64,000 bases of DNA from Leeuwenhoekiella parthenopeia. GTDB lineage: Bacteria; Bacteroidota; Bacteroidia; Flavobacteriales; Flavobacteriaceae. The notes beneath the pieces were generated by a model. The model worked only from the letters and a program-made list of their open reading frames with translations, did not search any database and was not told the DNA's origin. The position numbers and the translations under genes were made by a program. Shown here piece by piece: positions 34,935-43,537 of this stretch. Every line of letters starts with the position of its first letter. The stretch's first letter is position 1. Location: assembly GCF_020782115.1 (NCBI RefSeq), contig NZ_JAJGMW010000013.1:1-64000 (forward strand), given 5' to 3'.

Positions 34935-36263
34935 TTAGGCCTGTTCGATAATTCGCTTCCGTGGAACGAAAAACAGTAGAATTACACCCACGGCAAAAAA
35001 GGCGATAAAAAAGAGAATCGCATAGCGAATGCTGGTTTGTTCCGCGATGAAACCGTAGGTTGACATCCCGATCACTATGCCTATTTTTTCGGAAACATCG
35101 TAAAAGCTGAAATACGAAGCCGTGTCTTTCTCCCCTTCCGGAATTAATTTAGAATAGGTAGAGCGCGATAAAGATTGAATTCCGCCCATAACCAGACCTA
35201 CAAATGCTGCGGTGATGTAAAACTGAAACGGTGTCGTGATGGTGTAGGCATAAATACAAATGATGATCCATATCATATTGATCACAATGAGCGTAGGGAT
35301 ATTCCCAAACTTCGCCGAAGCTTTTGAAGTAAGCCAGGCACCTAAAACGGCAACCAACTGAATGAGCAGGATACTCACGATGAGCCCCGTGGTGCTGTCT
35401 GTTTCTCCCCAGTCTAATTCTTCAATACCAAAATAGGTTGCGATGAGCATAATGGTTTGCACCGCCATACTGTACACAAAAAAGGCGGTCAGATAAGTGC
35501 GCATCGGCTTATCGTATTTGAGTTTTTTCCAGATTTTCTTCAATTCTTTAAAGCCATTAAAGAGCACATCATTGGTAAGTTTTTCCTTTTTATTGCCTTT
35601 CGGAAGGTAATAATAGGTGTATTGACTAAAGCCTATCCACCACAAACCGGTAAGTACAAATGAAAAACGGGTTGGGAAATCTTCATTTTCAAAACCAAAA
35701 GTCTTGTGCATCAAAATCATGGCGAGGCACACACATAGTAAAATCACACTGCCTATATAACCCAGTGAATAACCTTTGGCGCTGATGCGATCCTGCTGAT
35801 CTGGAAATGCGATATCGGGTAAATAGGAATTGTAAAACACGAGACTTCCCCAAAAACCAATCAACGCCAGAAAATAACACAACAAACCGAACCACAAAAA
35901 ATCGGTACTAAACCAGTACAATCCAATACAGGAAACAGCCCCGAGGTAACAGAAAAACTTCATAAAGAACTTCTTATTCCCCACATAATCTGCAATCCCG
36001 CTCAACAACGGACTCAAAAAGGAAACCATCAGAAAGGCAGCTGCAGTGACGTAGCTGATGAGCGTATCGTTATTAAAATCCCTGCCTAAAAAATTGACGG
36101 TATCATTCAATTTGTTGCCATCGGCGTCTTTTACGATGGTAATAGCTCCATAAAAAATGGGAAAAATGGCTGAGGCAATTACCAGGCTGTAGACCGAGTT
36201 GGCCCAGTCGTAAAAGGCCCAGGCATTCAAGAGTTTCTTACTTCCTTTTGGCAAAGCTTCCAT
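34935..36263 (-). CDS. Atg22/UMF1-family MFS transporter
   Basis: 442 residues with about twelve transmembrane helices. Signatures of the Atg22-like/UMF1 family: N-terminal NAWAFYDWANSVYSLVIASAIFP, SPLLSGIADYVGNKKFFMKF (loop 2-3), LVFYNSYLPDIAFPDQQDRISAKGYSLGYIGS and GGIQSLSRSTYSKLIPEGEKDTASYFSFYDVSEKIG. These are bacterial relatives of a vacuolar amino-acid effluxer. The bacterial substrate is unknown. It converges with the GIN-domain gene. Confidence 0.9.
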   Translation of the reverse strand: MEALPKGSKKLLNAWAFYDWANSVYSLVIASAIFPIFYGAITIVKDADGNKLNDTVNFLGRDFNNDTLISYVTAAAFLMVSFLSPLLSGIADYVGNKKFFMKFFCYLGAVSCIGLYWFSTDFLWFGLLCYFLALIGFWGSLVFYNSYLPDIAFPDQQDRISAKGYSLGYIGSVILLCVCLAMILMHKTFGFENEDFPTRFSFVLTGLWWIGFSQYTYYYLPKGNKKEKLTNDVLFNGFKELKKIWKKLKYDKPMRTYLTAFFVYSMAVQTIMLIATYFGIEELDWGETDSTTGLIVSILLIQLVAVLGAWLTSKASAKFGNIPTLIVINMIWIIICIYAYTITTPFQFYITAAFVGLVMGGIQSLSRSTYSKLIPEGEKDTASYFSFYDVSEKIGIVIGMSTYGFIAEQTSIRYAILFFIAFFAVGVILLFFVPRKRIIEQA

Positions 36264-36300
36264 AAGCAGATGGTTCAGTTTAAGAAGGGGCTAAAATAAG

Positions 36301-36326
36301 AAAGCCGCTTCAATAGAAGCGGCTTT
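36301..36326 (-). terminator. Terminator of the M48 gene
   Basis: Arms AAAGCCGCTT and AAGCGGCTTT around CAATAG, 24 bp after the M48 stop, with T-rich DNA on the minus strand. Confidence 0.85.
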
Positions 36327-36349
36327 TGAATTTCTTTTTTAACAAATGG

Positions 36350-37168
36350 TTATTTGGTAGGATTCACTCCAAATTTTTGAGCTTCGGCTACTGCTCGTGG
36401 AGCAATTTCCTTCAAACGCGCAATACGCGTGTCTGCCGAAGGGTGCGTACTTAAAAACTCCGGTGGAGCCTGTCCGCCTGAAGCAGCGCGCATACGCTCC
36501 CATAAACTGATTGCAGCATAAGGGTCGTAACCCGCGATAGCAGCGATTATAGTACCAATCTCATCAGCCTGATTTTCGTGACTACGGCTAAAGGGTAACA
36601 TACCGCCTACGGTTGTACCCAAACCGTATGCCTGATTAAAGATTTGCTGCTTTTGAGGGTCATTACCTATAAGCACTGAACCTGCAACTGCGCCTAAACT
36701 TTGTGCCTGAGCAGCTGTCATACGCTGTGCCCCGTGATTAGCCATAGCGTGAGCAAGCTCATGACCCATTACCATTGCAAGACCGGCCTCAGTTTCAGCA
36801 ATCGGAAGCAAACCGGTAAATACTACAATTTTACCACCGGGCATACAGAACGCGTTTACAGCATTATCCTTAATGAGATTGTATTCCCACTGGTAATCAT
36901 CCAGGTAATTAGGGTATCCCAGAGCAGTCATGTAGCGTTCTGCCGCAACCGCGATACGGTCACCTACACGCTTAACTTCGGCAGCTTCAGCAGTACCTCT
37001 TACTACATTATTTTCTGCTAAAAATTGGTTGTATTGCTGAAAAGACGACGGGAAAATTTGTTCATTGCTGTAAGCATTGAAGGTTTGCTTGCCCGTAAAC
37101 GGACTGGTTTTACAGCTTAAAACCAGCGCAAGCGTCATAAAAACGAGTATAAGTTGTTTGAGTTTCAT
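36350..37168 (-). CDS. M48-family metalloprotease lipoprotein
   Basis: 272 residues. A lipoprotein signal ends in LVLSC (Cys19). The zinc site is MGHELAHAMANHG (His136, Glu137, His140), with the third ligand in SRSHENQADEIG. PGGKIVVFTGLLPIAETE precedes it, as in the BepA/LoiP/YcaL-type M48 lipoproteins that act in outer-membrane quality control. No TPR domain is present, so it resembles LoiP/YcaL more than BepA. It has its own terminator and is monocistronic. Confidence 0.93.
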   Translation of the reverse strand: MKLKQLILVFMTLALVLSCKTSPFTGKQTFNAYSNEQIFPSSFQQYNQFLAENNVVRGTAEAAEVKRVGDRIAVAAERYMTALGYPNYLDDYQWEYNLIKDNAVNAFCMPGGKIVVFTGLLPIAETEAGLAMVMGHELAHAMANHGAQRMTAAQAQSLGAVAGSVLIGNDPQKQQIFNQAYGLGTTVGGMLPFSRSHENQADEIGTIIAAIAGYDPYAAISLWERMRAASGGQAPPEFLSTHPSADTRIARLKEIAPRAVAEAQKFGVNPTK

Positions 37169-37259
37169 GGTATAGTATTAAATTTTAACAGGATGAAATT
37201 ACAAATTCTAACTACCTGTTTTTTAACAATTAGCTAAACTTTAATAGTACTTGTGAAAA

Positions 37260-39653
37260 TTATCCTATTATGTGAACTACTGAAAAATCTTCAGGAAGTT
37301 TTAAATATTTATCTTCCTTATCCAGATTATTCAAATCATATGCCACATTATCTACCTTGATTTTCTTGATGCGAAAAGGTAAGCCTATGAGATTGAGTTT
37401 AATGGTATCGTATTCTGTCTCAAAGGTTCCGCCCTTGTGCTGCTGAATCGTTAAGTCTGAAGCCTTACCTCTCAGTTTAAAATTGCGTAAACTGTATCTG
37501 CCTTTTTTATAATCATAGCCATCATTAGCATCCTCATAGACTTTAGAGTCTACAACATCTTCCGCGTAGTACACGTCCAGTTTGAGTTCGTCAATAACCT
37601 GTTCTCCCACATACTGCTGCACGGGATATCGCGGTATGATGCTCCCTTCCTGCACAAACATGGGAATGCAATCTATATCTGCATCTACCCAAATCTCGCG
37701 CCCGCCCTCAAGGTATTCGTTAGTCCAGAAATTGTACCAGCCACCACGGGCGAGGTACATTCTGCGTCCCTTGGAATTGGGTTCTAAAATGGGACAAACC
37801 AAAATGCTGTTACCAAAAATAAACTCATCGCTGCGGTAATGGGTATGTGGGTCGTCCTGATCAAAATATACCAAAGGTTTAAGCATAGGGATGCCTTCTG
37901 TGGCATAATCGTAAAACATGGTATACAGATAGGGCAATAAGGTATAGCGCAGCTCGATAAAGCTTCTGGTAATGTCTGTTATTTCGTCATCAAATGACCA
38001 TGGTTCCTGATCTCCGTGATGCCCGGAAGAGTGTACCCTGCAGAAGGGGTGAAAAACCCCAAGCTGAATCCAGCGTACAAATAATTCGCCCGTAGGCTGC
38101 TCGGCAAAACCGCCAATATCAGTACCGGTGAAAGACATGCCGCTGAGGCACATGCGTTGTACCTGATTGTTGGCTATCCACAGGTGCTCCCAGGTAGCGA
38201 CGTTATCTCCTGTCCATGAAGAAGTATAGCGCTGTGCCCCGCTGTATGCACTACGTGTAATTACCAAAGGTCTTTTAGGATAGACGTATTTTTTAACGCC
38301 TTCATAGGTCGCTCGCGCCATTTGAGTACCGTAAACGTTATGGGCTTTACGATGACTACATGGATGCCCGTCAAAATCGTGACGCACATCATCGGGGAAG
38401 GTTTTGCCGGGAACTTCCATTACCGCGGGCTCGTTCATATCATTCCATACACCACGCACACCAATTTCTCCTACCAGCTCTTTAAATAAGCCGGCCCACC
38501 ATTCCCTTACTTCGGGATTGGTATAATCTGGAAAAGCACATTCTCCCGGCCAGACTTTACCTATCATATCTGGCCCGTCTGCACGTTTACAGAAATAGCC
38601 ATTTTCTAATGCCTGGCGGTAAACCCAGTAATCGGGATCGATTTTGATTCCCGGATCTATAATTACAATGGTTTTAAAACCGTCGTTTAACAATTCACGC
38701 ACCATACGCTTAGGGTCAGGAAAATATTCCTTATTCCAGGTAAAACATCTAAAACCCTCCATATAATCGATGTCGAGATAAATGCCATCACAGGGAATTT
38801 TAAGATCCCTGAATTTTTTTGCAATACCCTTAACCGTGCTTTCCGGATAATAACTCCATTTACATTGCTGAAAACCCAGCGTCCACAAGGGCGGTAGCTC
38901 AGGTTTACCGGTAAGGTGGGTATAGCTCTGCACTACCTCACTCATATCGGGACCATAAATAAAATAATAGTTCATCTCCCCTCCGGGTGCCCAGAAGCTG
39001 GTAACATCGAGCCGTTCCTGACAAAAATCGAAAGTGGATTTAAAAGTATTATCAAAAAATATCCCGTAAGCCCTTTTGTCCTTCAGCCCTATATAGAACG
39101 GAACACTCTTGTAAATGGGATCTGTTTCCTTACCAAAAGCATACGAATCTGTCGCCCAGTTTGAAAAACGCTTTCCTCTTAAATTTAGATGTACGGGTTT
39201 ATCTCCCAGACCGTAAAAGGCTTCTCCGGGATGAGAGCGCTTGTTCATTTTGACAATGTTTCCGCCAAGCGTAAAACTTTCCTCATAATGAAAACCAACT
39301 TCATCCTCATTGATAAGATTTCCCTCTATGTCCAAAATTTTGGTCTGCAGACTTATCTTTTCGATCTTGATGATGAGCTTGGCAGTGGTAACAATGTGAA
39401 AATTTTTATTCTCGCTAAGTTCAAGATGGTTGTAACCTATGAGATTTTCAGGATCAACGGCATAGGAAAAGTCCTCTTCAAGAATGCCACGGGTACCGTA
39501 GCGAAAACGAATTACGCTATCGCGCAAAACGGTAAGTTCAAGAATTACATTGTTTTCGGTCGTAAAATAGAGGGTATCAACCTCCTGCCGTATATTTTTT
39601 ATGGTATTGGGAAACTGATTTCCTTTTTGTTCTAATTCGGTATTCGTAATCAT
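37260..39653 (-). CDS. GH31 alpha-glucosidase-family protein
   Basis: 797 residues. The order is an N-terminal beta-sandwich (galactose-mutarotase-like), a GH31 barrel and a C-terminal beta domain with DUF5110-like end. Barrel motifs: GFQQCKWSYYPESTVKGIAK, IPCDGIYLDIDYMEGFRCFT, the nucleophile segment GVWNDMNEP (Asp near residue 404), TRSAYSGAQRYTSSWTGDN with the acid/base Asp, and FCRVHSSGHHGDQEPW. No signal peptide, so it is a cytoplasmic alpha-glucosidase, possibly acting on glycogen or maltodextrins from the neighbouring GlgE operon. It is separated from glgB by a strong terminator. Confidence 0.93.
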   Translation of the reverse strand: MITNTELEQKGNQFPNTIKNIRQEVDTLYFTTENNVILELTVLRDSVIRFRYGTRGILEEDFSYAVDPENLIGYNHLELSENKNFHIVTTAKLIIKIEKISLQTKILDIEGNLINEDEVGFHYEESFTLGGNIVKMNKRSHPGEAFYGLGDKPVHLNLRGKRFSNWATDSYAFGKETDPIYKSVPFYIGLKDKRAYGIFFDNTFKSTFDFCQERLDVTSFWAPGGEMNYYFIYGPDMSEVVQSYTHLTGKPELPPLWTLGFQQCKWSYYPESTVKGIAKKFRDLKIPCDGIYLDIDYMEGFRCFTWNKEYFPDPKRMVRELLNDGFKTIVIIDPGIKIDPDYWVYRQALENGYFCKRADGPDMIGKVWPGECAFPDYTNPEVREWWAGLFKELVGEIGVRGVWNDMNEPAVMEVPGKTFPDDVRHDFDGHPCSHRKAHNVYGTQMARATYEGVKKYVYPKRPLVITRSAYSGAQRYTSSWTGDNVATWEHLWIANNQVQRMCLSGMSFTGTDIGGFAEQPTGELFVRWIQLGVFHPFCRVHSSGHHGDQEPWSFDDEITDITRSFIELRYTLLPYLYTMFYDYATEGIPMLKPLVYFDQDDPHTHYRSDEFIFGNSILVCPILEPNSKGRRMYLARGGWYNFWTNEYLEGGREIWVDADIDCIPMFVQEGSIIPRYPVQQYVGEQVIDELKLDVYYAEDVVDSKVYEDANDGYDYKKGRYSLRNFKLRGKASDLTIQQHKGGTFETEYDTIKLNLIGLPFRIKKIKVDNVAYDLNNLDKEDKYLKLPEDFSVVHIIG

Positions 39654-39881
39654 GCGTTACTGGCGTTTTACGTTTTAATCAAATACTGTTTATTGGGGAA
39701 TTCAACGGAAGGAATACTTCCTGATAATCAACGGCTGTTTGAATTTAATCATCATCACCAGGCTTCTTGCTAAGCGCAAACTAAGTTACTGGTTTCCTAT
39801 TAATATCTCTTTTAGGGTTTGAAAAGATATCAACGAACTAGTAAACAGAAAATCGCTAAAATCAATGTTTATCACTTGTAA

Positions 39882-39921
39882 AAAACACTAAAAGGAGCTT
39901 TTCTGCTCCTTTTAGTGTTTT
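39882..39921 (-). terminator. Terminator of the glgE-mak-glgB operon
   Basis: Perfect 17-bp arms AAAACACTAAAAGGAGC and complement around TTTTCT, 12 bp after the glgB stop. It separates the operon from the GH31 gene. Confidence 0.95.
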
Positions 39922-39933
39922 AAATTATTCTCC

Positions 39934-41862
39934 TTATTTGTCTGACAAAGCAAAAACCAAAGTTGCCAGAGGTGCCAGGTCAAGCTTAATGCTGTTTTCT
40001 CTGGAGTTCCAGGGCACAGCTTCCACCGCCACGCGTTCGGTGAGGTAATCACCACTGCCGCCGTACTCTTTCTTATTGGTATTGAGTATTTCCTGCAGAC
40101 TGGCTTTCGCCTTAAAAATTTCTGAAGGCACACCTACACGATAGTTTTCGCGGGGTACCGGGGTGAAGTTACAAATTACCAATACCGTTTCTTTTGGTTT
40201 ATTTCCTTTACGCAGATACGACAGCACGCTGTTTTCAGAATCAGACCACTCGATCCATTCAAAACCTTCGTGGCTAAACTGCTTTTCGTAGAAGGCCGGG
40301 TGGGATTTATACAGTTTATTCAAATCGGTCACGCAAGCCTGCATACCTTTATGGAAATCGTATTGCAGCAGGTGCCAATCCAGGCTTTGCTGAAAATTCC
40401 ACTCTGAGCTTTGTGCAAACTCCCCTCCCTGAAAAATAAGATTGGTACCGGGATGGGTAAACATATAACCAAACATCAACCTCAGGTTTGCAAAGCGTTG
40501 CCACTCGGTTCCCGGCATACGGTCAAAAAGAGATTTTTTACCGTAAACCACCTCATCGTGGGAGAGCGGTAACATAAAATTCTCTGAGAACGCATAGGTC
40601 ATTGAGAAGGTTATATCATTCTGATGGTATTTGCGATATACCGGCTCTTTCTTAAAATACTCCAGCGTATCGTGCATCCAGCCCATCATCCACTTCATTC
40701 CAAAACCGAGTCCGCCCAGAAAAACCGGTTTTGAAACGCCGGTATAACTGGTAGATTCTTCAGCTATGGTTTGCACATCGGGATAGTTTTTGAACACGGT
40801 AACATTAAGCTCTTCCAAAAATGAAATGGCATCCAGGTTTTCGCGACCTCCAAACTGATTAGGCTCCCACTCCCCGTCTTCACGCGAATAATCGAGGTAT
40901 AACATAGAAGCTACTGCATCAACACGCAGGCCGTCAATATGGTACTGATCTAGCCAGAACAAAGCATTACTGATGAGGAAAGCACGCACTTCATTACGCC
41001 CGTAATTAAAAATTAAAGACTTCCAATCGGGGTGCCAGCCTTTACGCGGATCCGGGTGTTCGTATAAATGAGACCCGTCAAAATTACCCAGACCGTGTGC
41101 ATCTTCGGGAAAATGTGAGGGTACCCAGTCTAAAATGACTCCAATACCTGCCTGGTGGAATTTATCAACCAGCAGCATAAATTCTTCAGGATATCCAAAA
41201 CGGGAGGTCGGTGCAAAATATCCGGTCAATTGATAACCCCAGCTGGGATCGTATGGATATTCCATAATGGGCATAAACTCCACGTGAGTAAATTCCATTT
41301 GTTTTACGTAGGCAACCAAATCATCGGCCATTTCGGTATAACTCAGGCTGCGATTCTCGTTTCCGGTTTTTTTCCACGACCCCAGATGCACCTCGTAAAC
41401 CGAAAATGGAGTGTCAAGCGCGTTATGTTTCGCGCGGTTTTTCATCCATTTACTGTCTTTCCACTTGTAATTGGTATCGTAGATGACCGAAGCTGTCTTA
41501 GGCGGATGCTCAGCCCTGCGGGCGAAAGGATCTGCCTTTTCGGTTTTTACATCATTGTGATGCGACTGAATTTTATATTTATAGATGGTACCGTGACCCA
41601 CATCGGGTATAAAGCCTTCCCAAATACCACTGCCGTCCCAGCGCACGTTGAGTTTGTGATCGCCTTCAAGCCAATAGTTGAAATCACCTACTACCGAAAC
41701 CGATTTGGCACTTGGTGCCCAGACTGCAAAATACGTCCCCTTCTTACCATCTACGGTTACAGGGTGGGAACCCAGCTTTTCATAAAGCCTGAAATGCTTT
41801 CCGGCTTTAAAAAGCTCAATGTCAAAATCTGAAAATAAACTATATGTGTGTACGTTACTCAT
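39934..41862 (-). CDS. glgB: 1,4-alpha-glucan branching enzyme GlgB
   Basis: 642 residues. It makes alpha-1,6 branches in linear alpha-glucan. The N-terminal CBM48 module contains GTYFAVWAPSAKSVSVVGDF, and the GH13 barrel follows: WGYQLTGYFAPTSRFGYPEE, DWVPSHFPEDAHGLGNFDG, nucleophile Asp in IDGLRVDAVASMLYLDYS, acid Glu in TIAEESTSYTGVSKP, and MLPLSHDEVVYGKKS. Length fits the shorter GlgB class that lacks the extra N1 module. Its start overlaps the end of the maltokinase gene by 8 bases, so the two are co-translated. Confidence 0.97.
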   Translation of the reverse strand: MSNVHTYSLFSDFDIELFKAGKHFRLYEKLGSHPVTVDGKKGTYFAVWAPSAKSVSVVGDFNYWLEGDHKLNVRWDGSGIWEGFIPDVGHGTIYKYKIQSHHNDVKTEKADPFARRAEHPPKTASVIYDTNYKWKDSKWMKNRAKHNALDTPFSVYEVHLGSWKKTGNENRSLSYTEMADDLVAYVKQMEFTHVEFMPIMEYPYDPSWGYQLTGYFAPTSRFGYPEEFMLLVDKFHQAGIGVILDWVPSHFPEDAHGLGNFDGSHLYEHPDPRKGWHPDWKSLIFNYGRNEVRAFLISNALFWLDQYHIDGLRVDAVASMLYLDYSREDGEWEPNQFGGRENLDAISFLEELNVTVFKNYPDVQTIAEESTSYTGVSKPVFLGGLGFGMKWMMGWMHDTLEYFKKEPVYRKYHQNDITFSMTYAFSENFMLPLSHDEVVYGKKSLFDRMPGTEWQRFANLRLMFGYMFTHPGTNLIFQGGEFAQSSEWNFQQSLDWHLLQYDFHKGMQACVTDLNKLYKSHPAFYEKQFSHEGFEWIEWSDSENSVLSYLRKGNKPKETVLVICNFTPVPRENYRVGVPSEIFKAKASLQEILNTNKKEYGGSGDYLTERVAVEAVPWNSRENSIKLDLAPLATLVFALSDK

Positions 41863-43492
41863 GTTTTTTTTGATTAAGTATGTTGGAGATTCCTTTTAAG
41901 GGAATTATTGCCCAGCGTGGTCTGGCATTGAGCTCATAGCCCAACTCATAAACCGCTTTCTCCAGCAGGCAATATTGTAATAAAAATTCGATTTCCTTGA
42001 TGTAGCCAATATTAAGATTGGCTTGTTGCACCTCCTGAATGTAGGTACGTAAAAATACACCTACTATATTACTGTACAACACTTCGGCGATTTGAAAGAG
42101 CTCATCAAGCTCATAATCATACTCCTCGTGGTTGTTGAATATGGTAGCATAGATTGCATAATTAAACGATCTGAACATACCGGCCACATCTTTGATAGGT
42201 GGTTGCTTTACCTTACGATCCCTAATGGTGCTTTCGGGCTCGCCCTCAAAATCGATGATGTAAAAATCCCGCTCGTGAACCAGTACCTGCCCCAGGTGAT
42301 AATCGCCGTGTATGCGCAGACGTTCACTCTTCAGTTTATCTTCATCAAAATCGAGCAGCTGTTTTCTAATGACCTTTTTATTACTCAAGAATTCCTGTGC
42401 CAGTTCGAGCTGCAAGCCATCTAACTTATGCAGATTATTTTCAACCAGATTTATTCGGTTTTCAAACTGATAAATCAATCTGTTTTTGAGCCAAACGGAA
42501 TAATCATTACCAAAAGGTTGTGGTGTAAAAGCCGTGTTGATGCGCTCCTGCCCCAGACCTATGTGCATCTGGGCGGTACGCAAAGCCAGATTGGAAACAT
42601 CCTCAAAAAAACTAAGGGGACACCAGGCCAGTACTGTTGAAGAAACATCGGTCACAGCAAGCTGCTCCAGATACTTTGTAGGCCTTAGGGTCTCAAGCTT
42701 CGGTTTTTGATTGGATAATTCTTTAAAAATGAGTTTAAGATTATGGGTAAAATACTCCCAGGCATCCCCTTTATTGGGCACCAGCTCCTGCATCAATCCC
42801 AGAGTGATCACGTTTTTATCGCTAAACTTAAGGGTGATACTGCCCAGGTATCTGGGGGTGTTTTTAAAAAACCCTTTCATCGTGAGATACTTACTGATCT
42901 CATAATCGGGGTTTTCATCTACATAAACCCTTCTGAAAATTTTCAGGATACAGGATTCATTATAGATAATAGACGTATTGCTTTGCTCTACCCCCATTAA
43001 TCTGCTGCTCTCATAGCCTGAAATGGTATTGGACCTGCCTCTGCGGTAGGCAATCTCTTTATAGCGGTATTTTTCGCCCTCAAGAATTTTTAAAAAGATT
43101 TGCTTGCGAAAAGACTCCAGAAGCAGCGCATCTACCAGAAAACCTTCTTTACCGTTGAGTCTTAAACGTGCAATAAGCTTATCGCCTACCAGGCTTTGAT
43201 CGGTTATAAAAGCTATGGGTAAGAAGTAATTCTGCACAAAAGCCTCCTGAAAATTTACTTCAAGAACTATCCCGTAAAACCGATCCTTTTGATCTTCGAT
43301 AGGAAAACTATCAATGATTTCCAGATATTTTAATGCACTGGCTTTGCCGCCATACCAACGCTGCTTGAGGATGTAAGGTTGTAAAATGTCATTGCAGAGT
43401 TCGCGATTAAAACGCTCGTTCTCCAATAAATCTTCCCAACGGGACTCGTATTTATAATCAAGTCTGCCGTCAATTTGATTTTCCTCGGCCAT
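41855..43492 (-). CDS. mak: Maltokinase (Mak/Pep2-type)
   Basis: 545 residues. It uses ATP to make maltose-1-phosphate, the GlgE substrate. The kinase C-lobe is diagnostic: RLRIHGDYHLGQVLVHERDF with catalytic Asp, and IIDFEGEPESTIRDRKVKQP for metal binding, followed by DVAGMFRSFNYA. The N-terminal half (QRWYGGKASALKYLEI and beyond) is the cap domain of Mak proteins. Placement between glgE and glgB supports the call; it is 45 bp downstream of glgE. In many actinobacteria Mak is fused to or beside TreS, but neither is present here. Confidence 0.92.
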   Translation of the reverse strand: MAEENQIDGRLDYKYESRWEDLLENERFNRELCNDILQPYILKQRWYGGKASALKYLEIIDSFPIEDQKDRFYGIVLEVNFQEAFVQNYFLPIAFITDQSLVGDKLIARLRLNGKEGFLVDALLLESFRKQIFLKILEGEKYRYKEIAYRRGRSNTISGYESSRLMGVEQSNTSIIYNESCILKIFRRVYVDENPDYEISKYLTMKGFFKNTPRYLGSITLKFSDKNVITLGLMQELVPNKGDAWEYFTHNLKLIFKELSNQKPKLETLRPTKYLEQLAVTDVSSTVLAWCPLSFFEDVSNLALRTAQMHIGLGQERINTAFTPQPFGNDYSVWLKNRLIYQFENRINLVENNLHKLDGLQLELAQEFLSNKKVIRKQLLDFDEDKLKSERLRIHGDYHLGQVLVHERDFYIIDFEGEPESTIRDRKVKQPPIKDVAGMFRSFNYAIYATIFNNHEEYDYELDELFQIAEVLYSNIVGVFLRTYIQEVQQANLNIGYIKEIEFLLQYCLLEKAVYELGYELNARPRWAIIPLKGISNILNQKKHE

Positions 43493-43537
43493 GGGTTTGG
43501 TTTAATTAGTTAGTTTTCCTTTAAAGCGTGGAGTATT

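Noticed and set aside
41155-41832. 225-codon antisense frame inside glgB
   Set aside because: glgB is complete on the opposite strand with all catalytic motifs.
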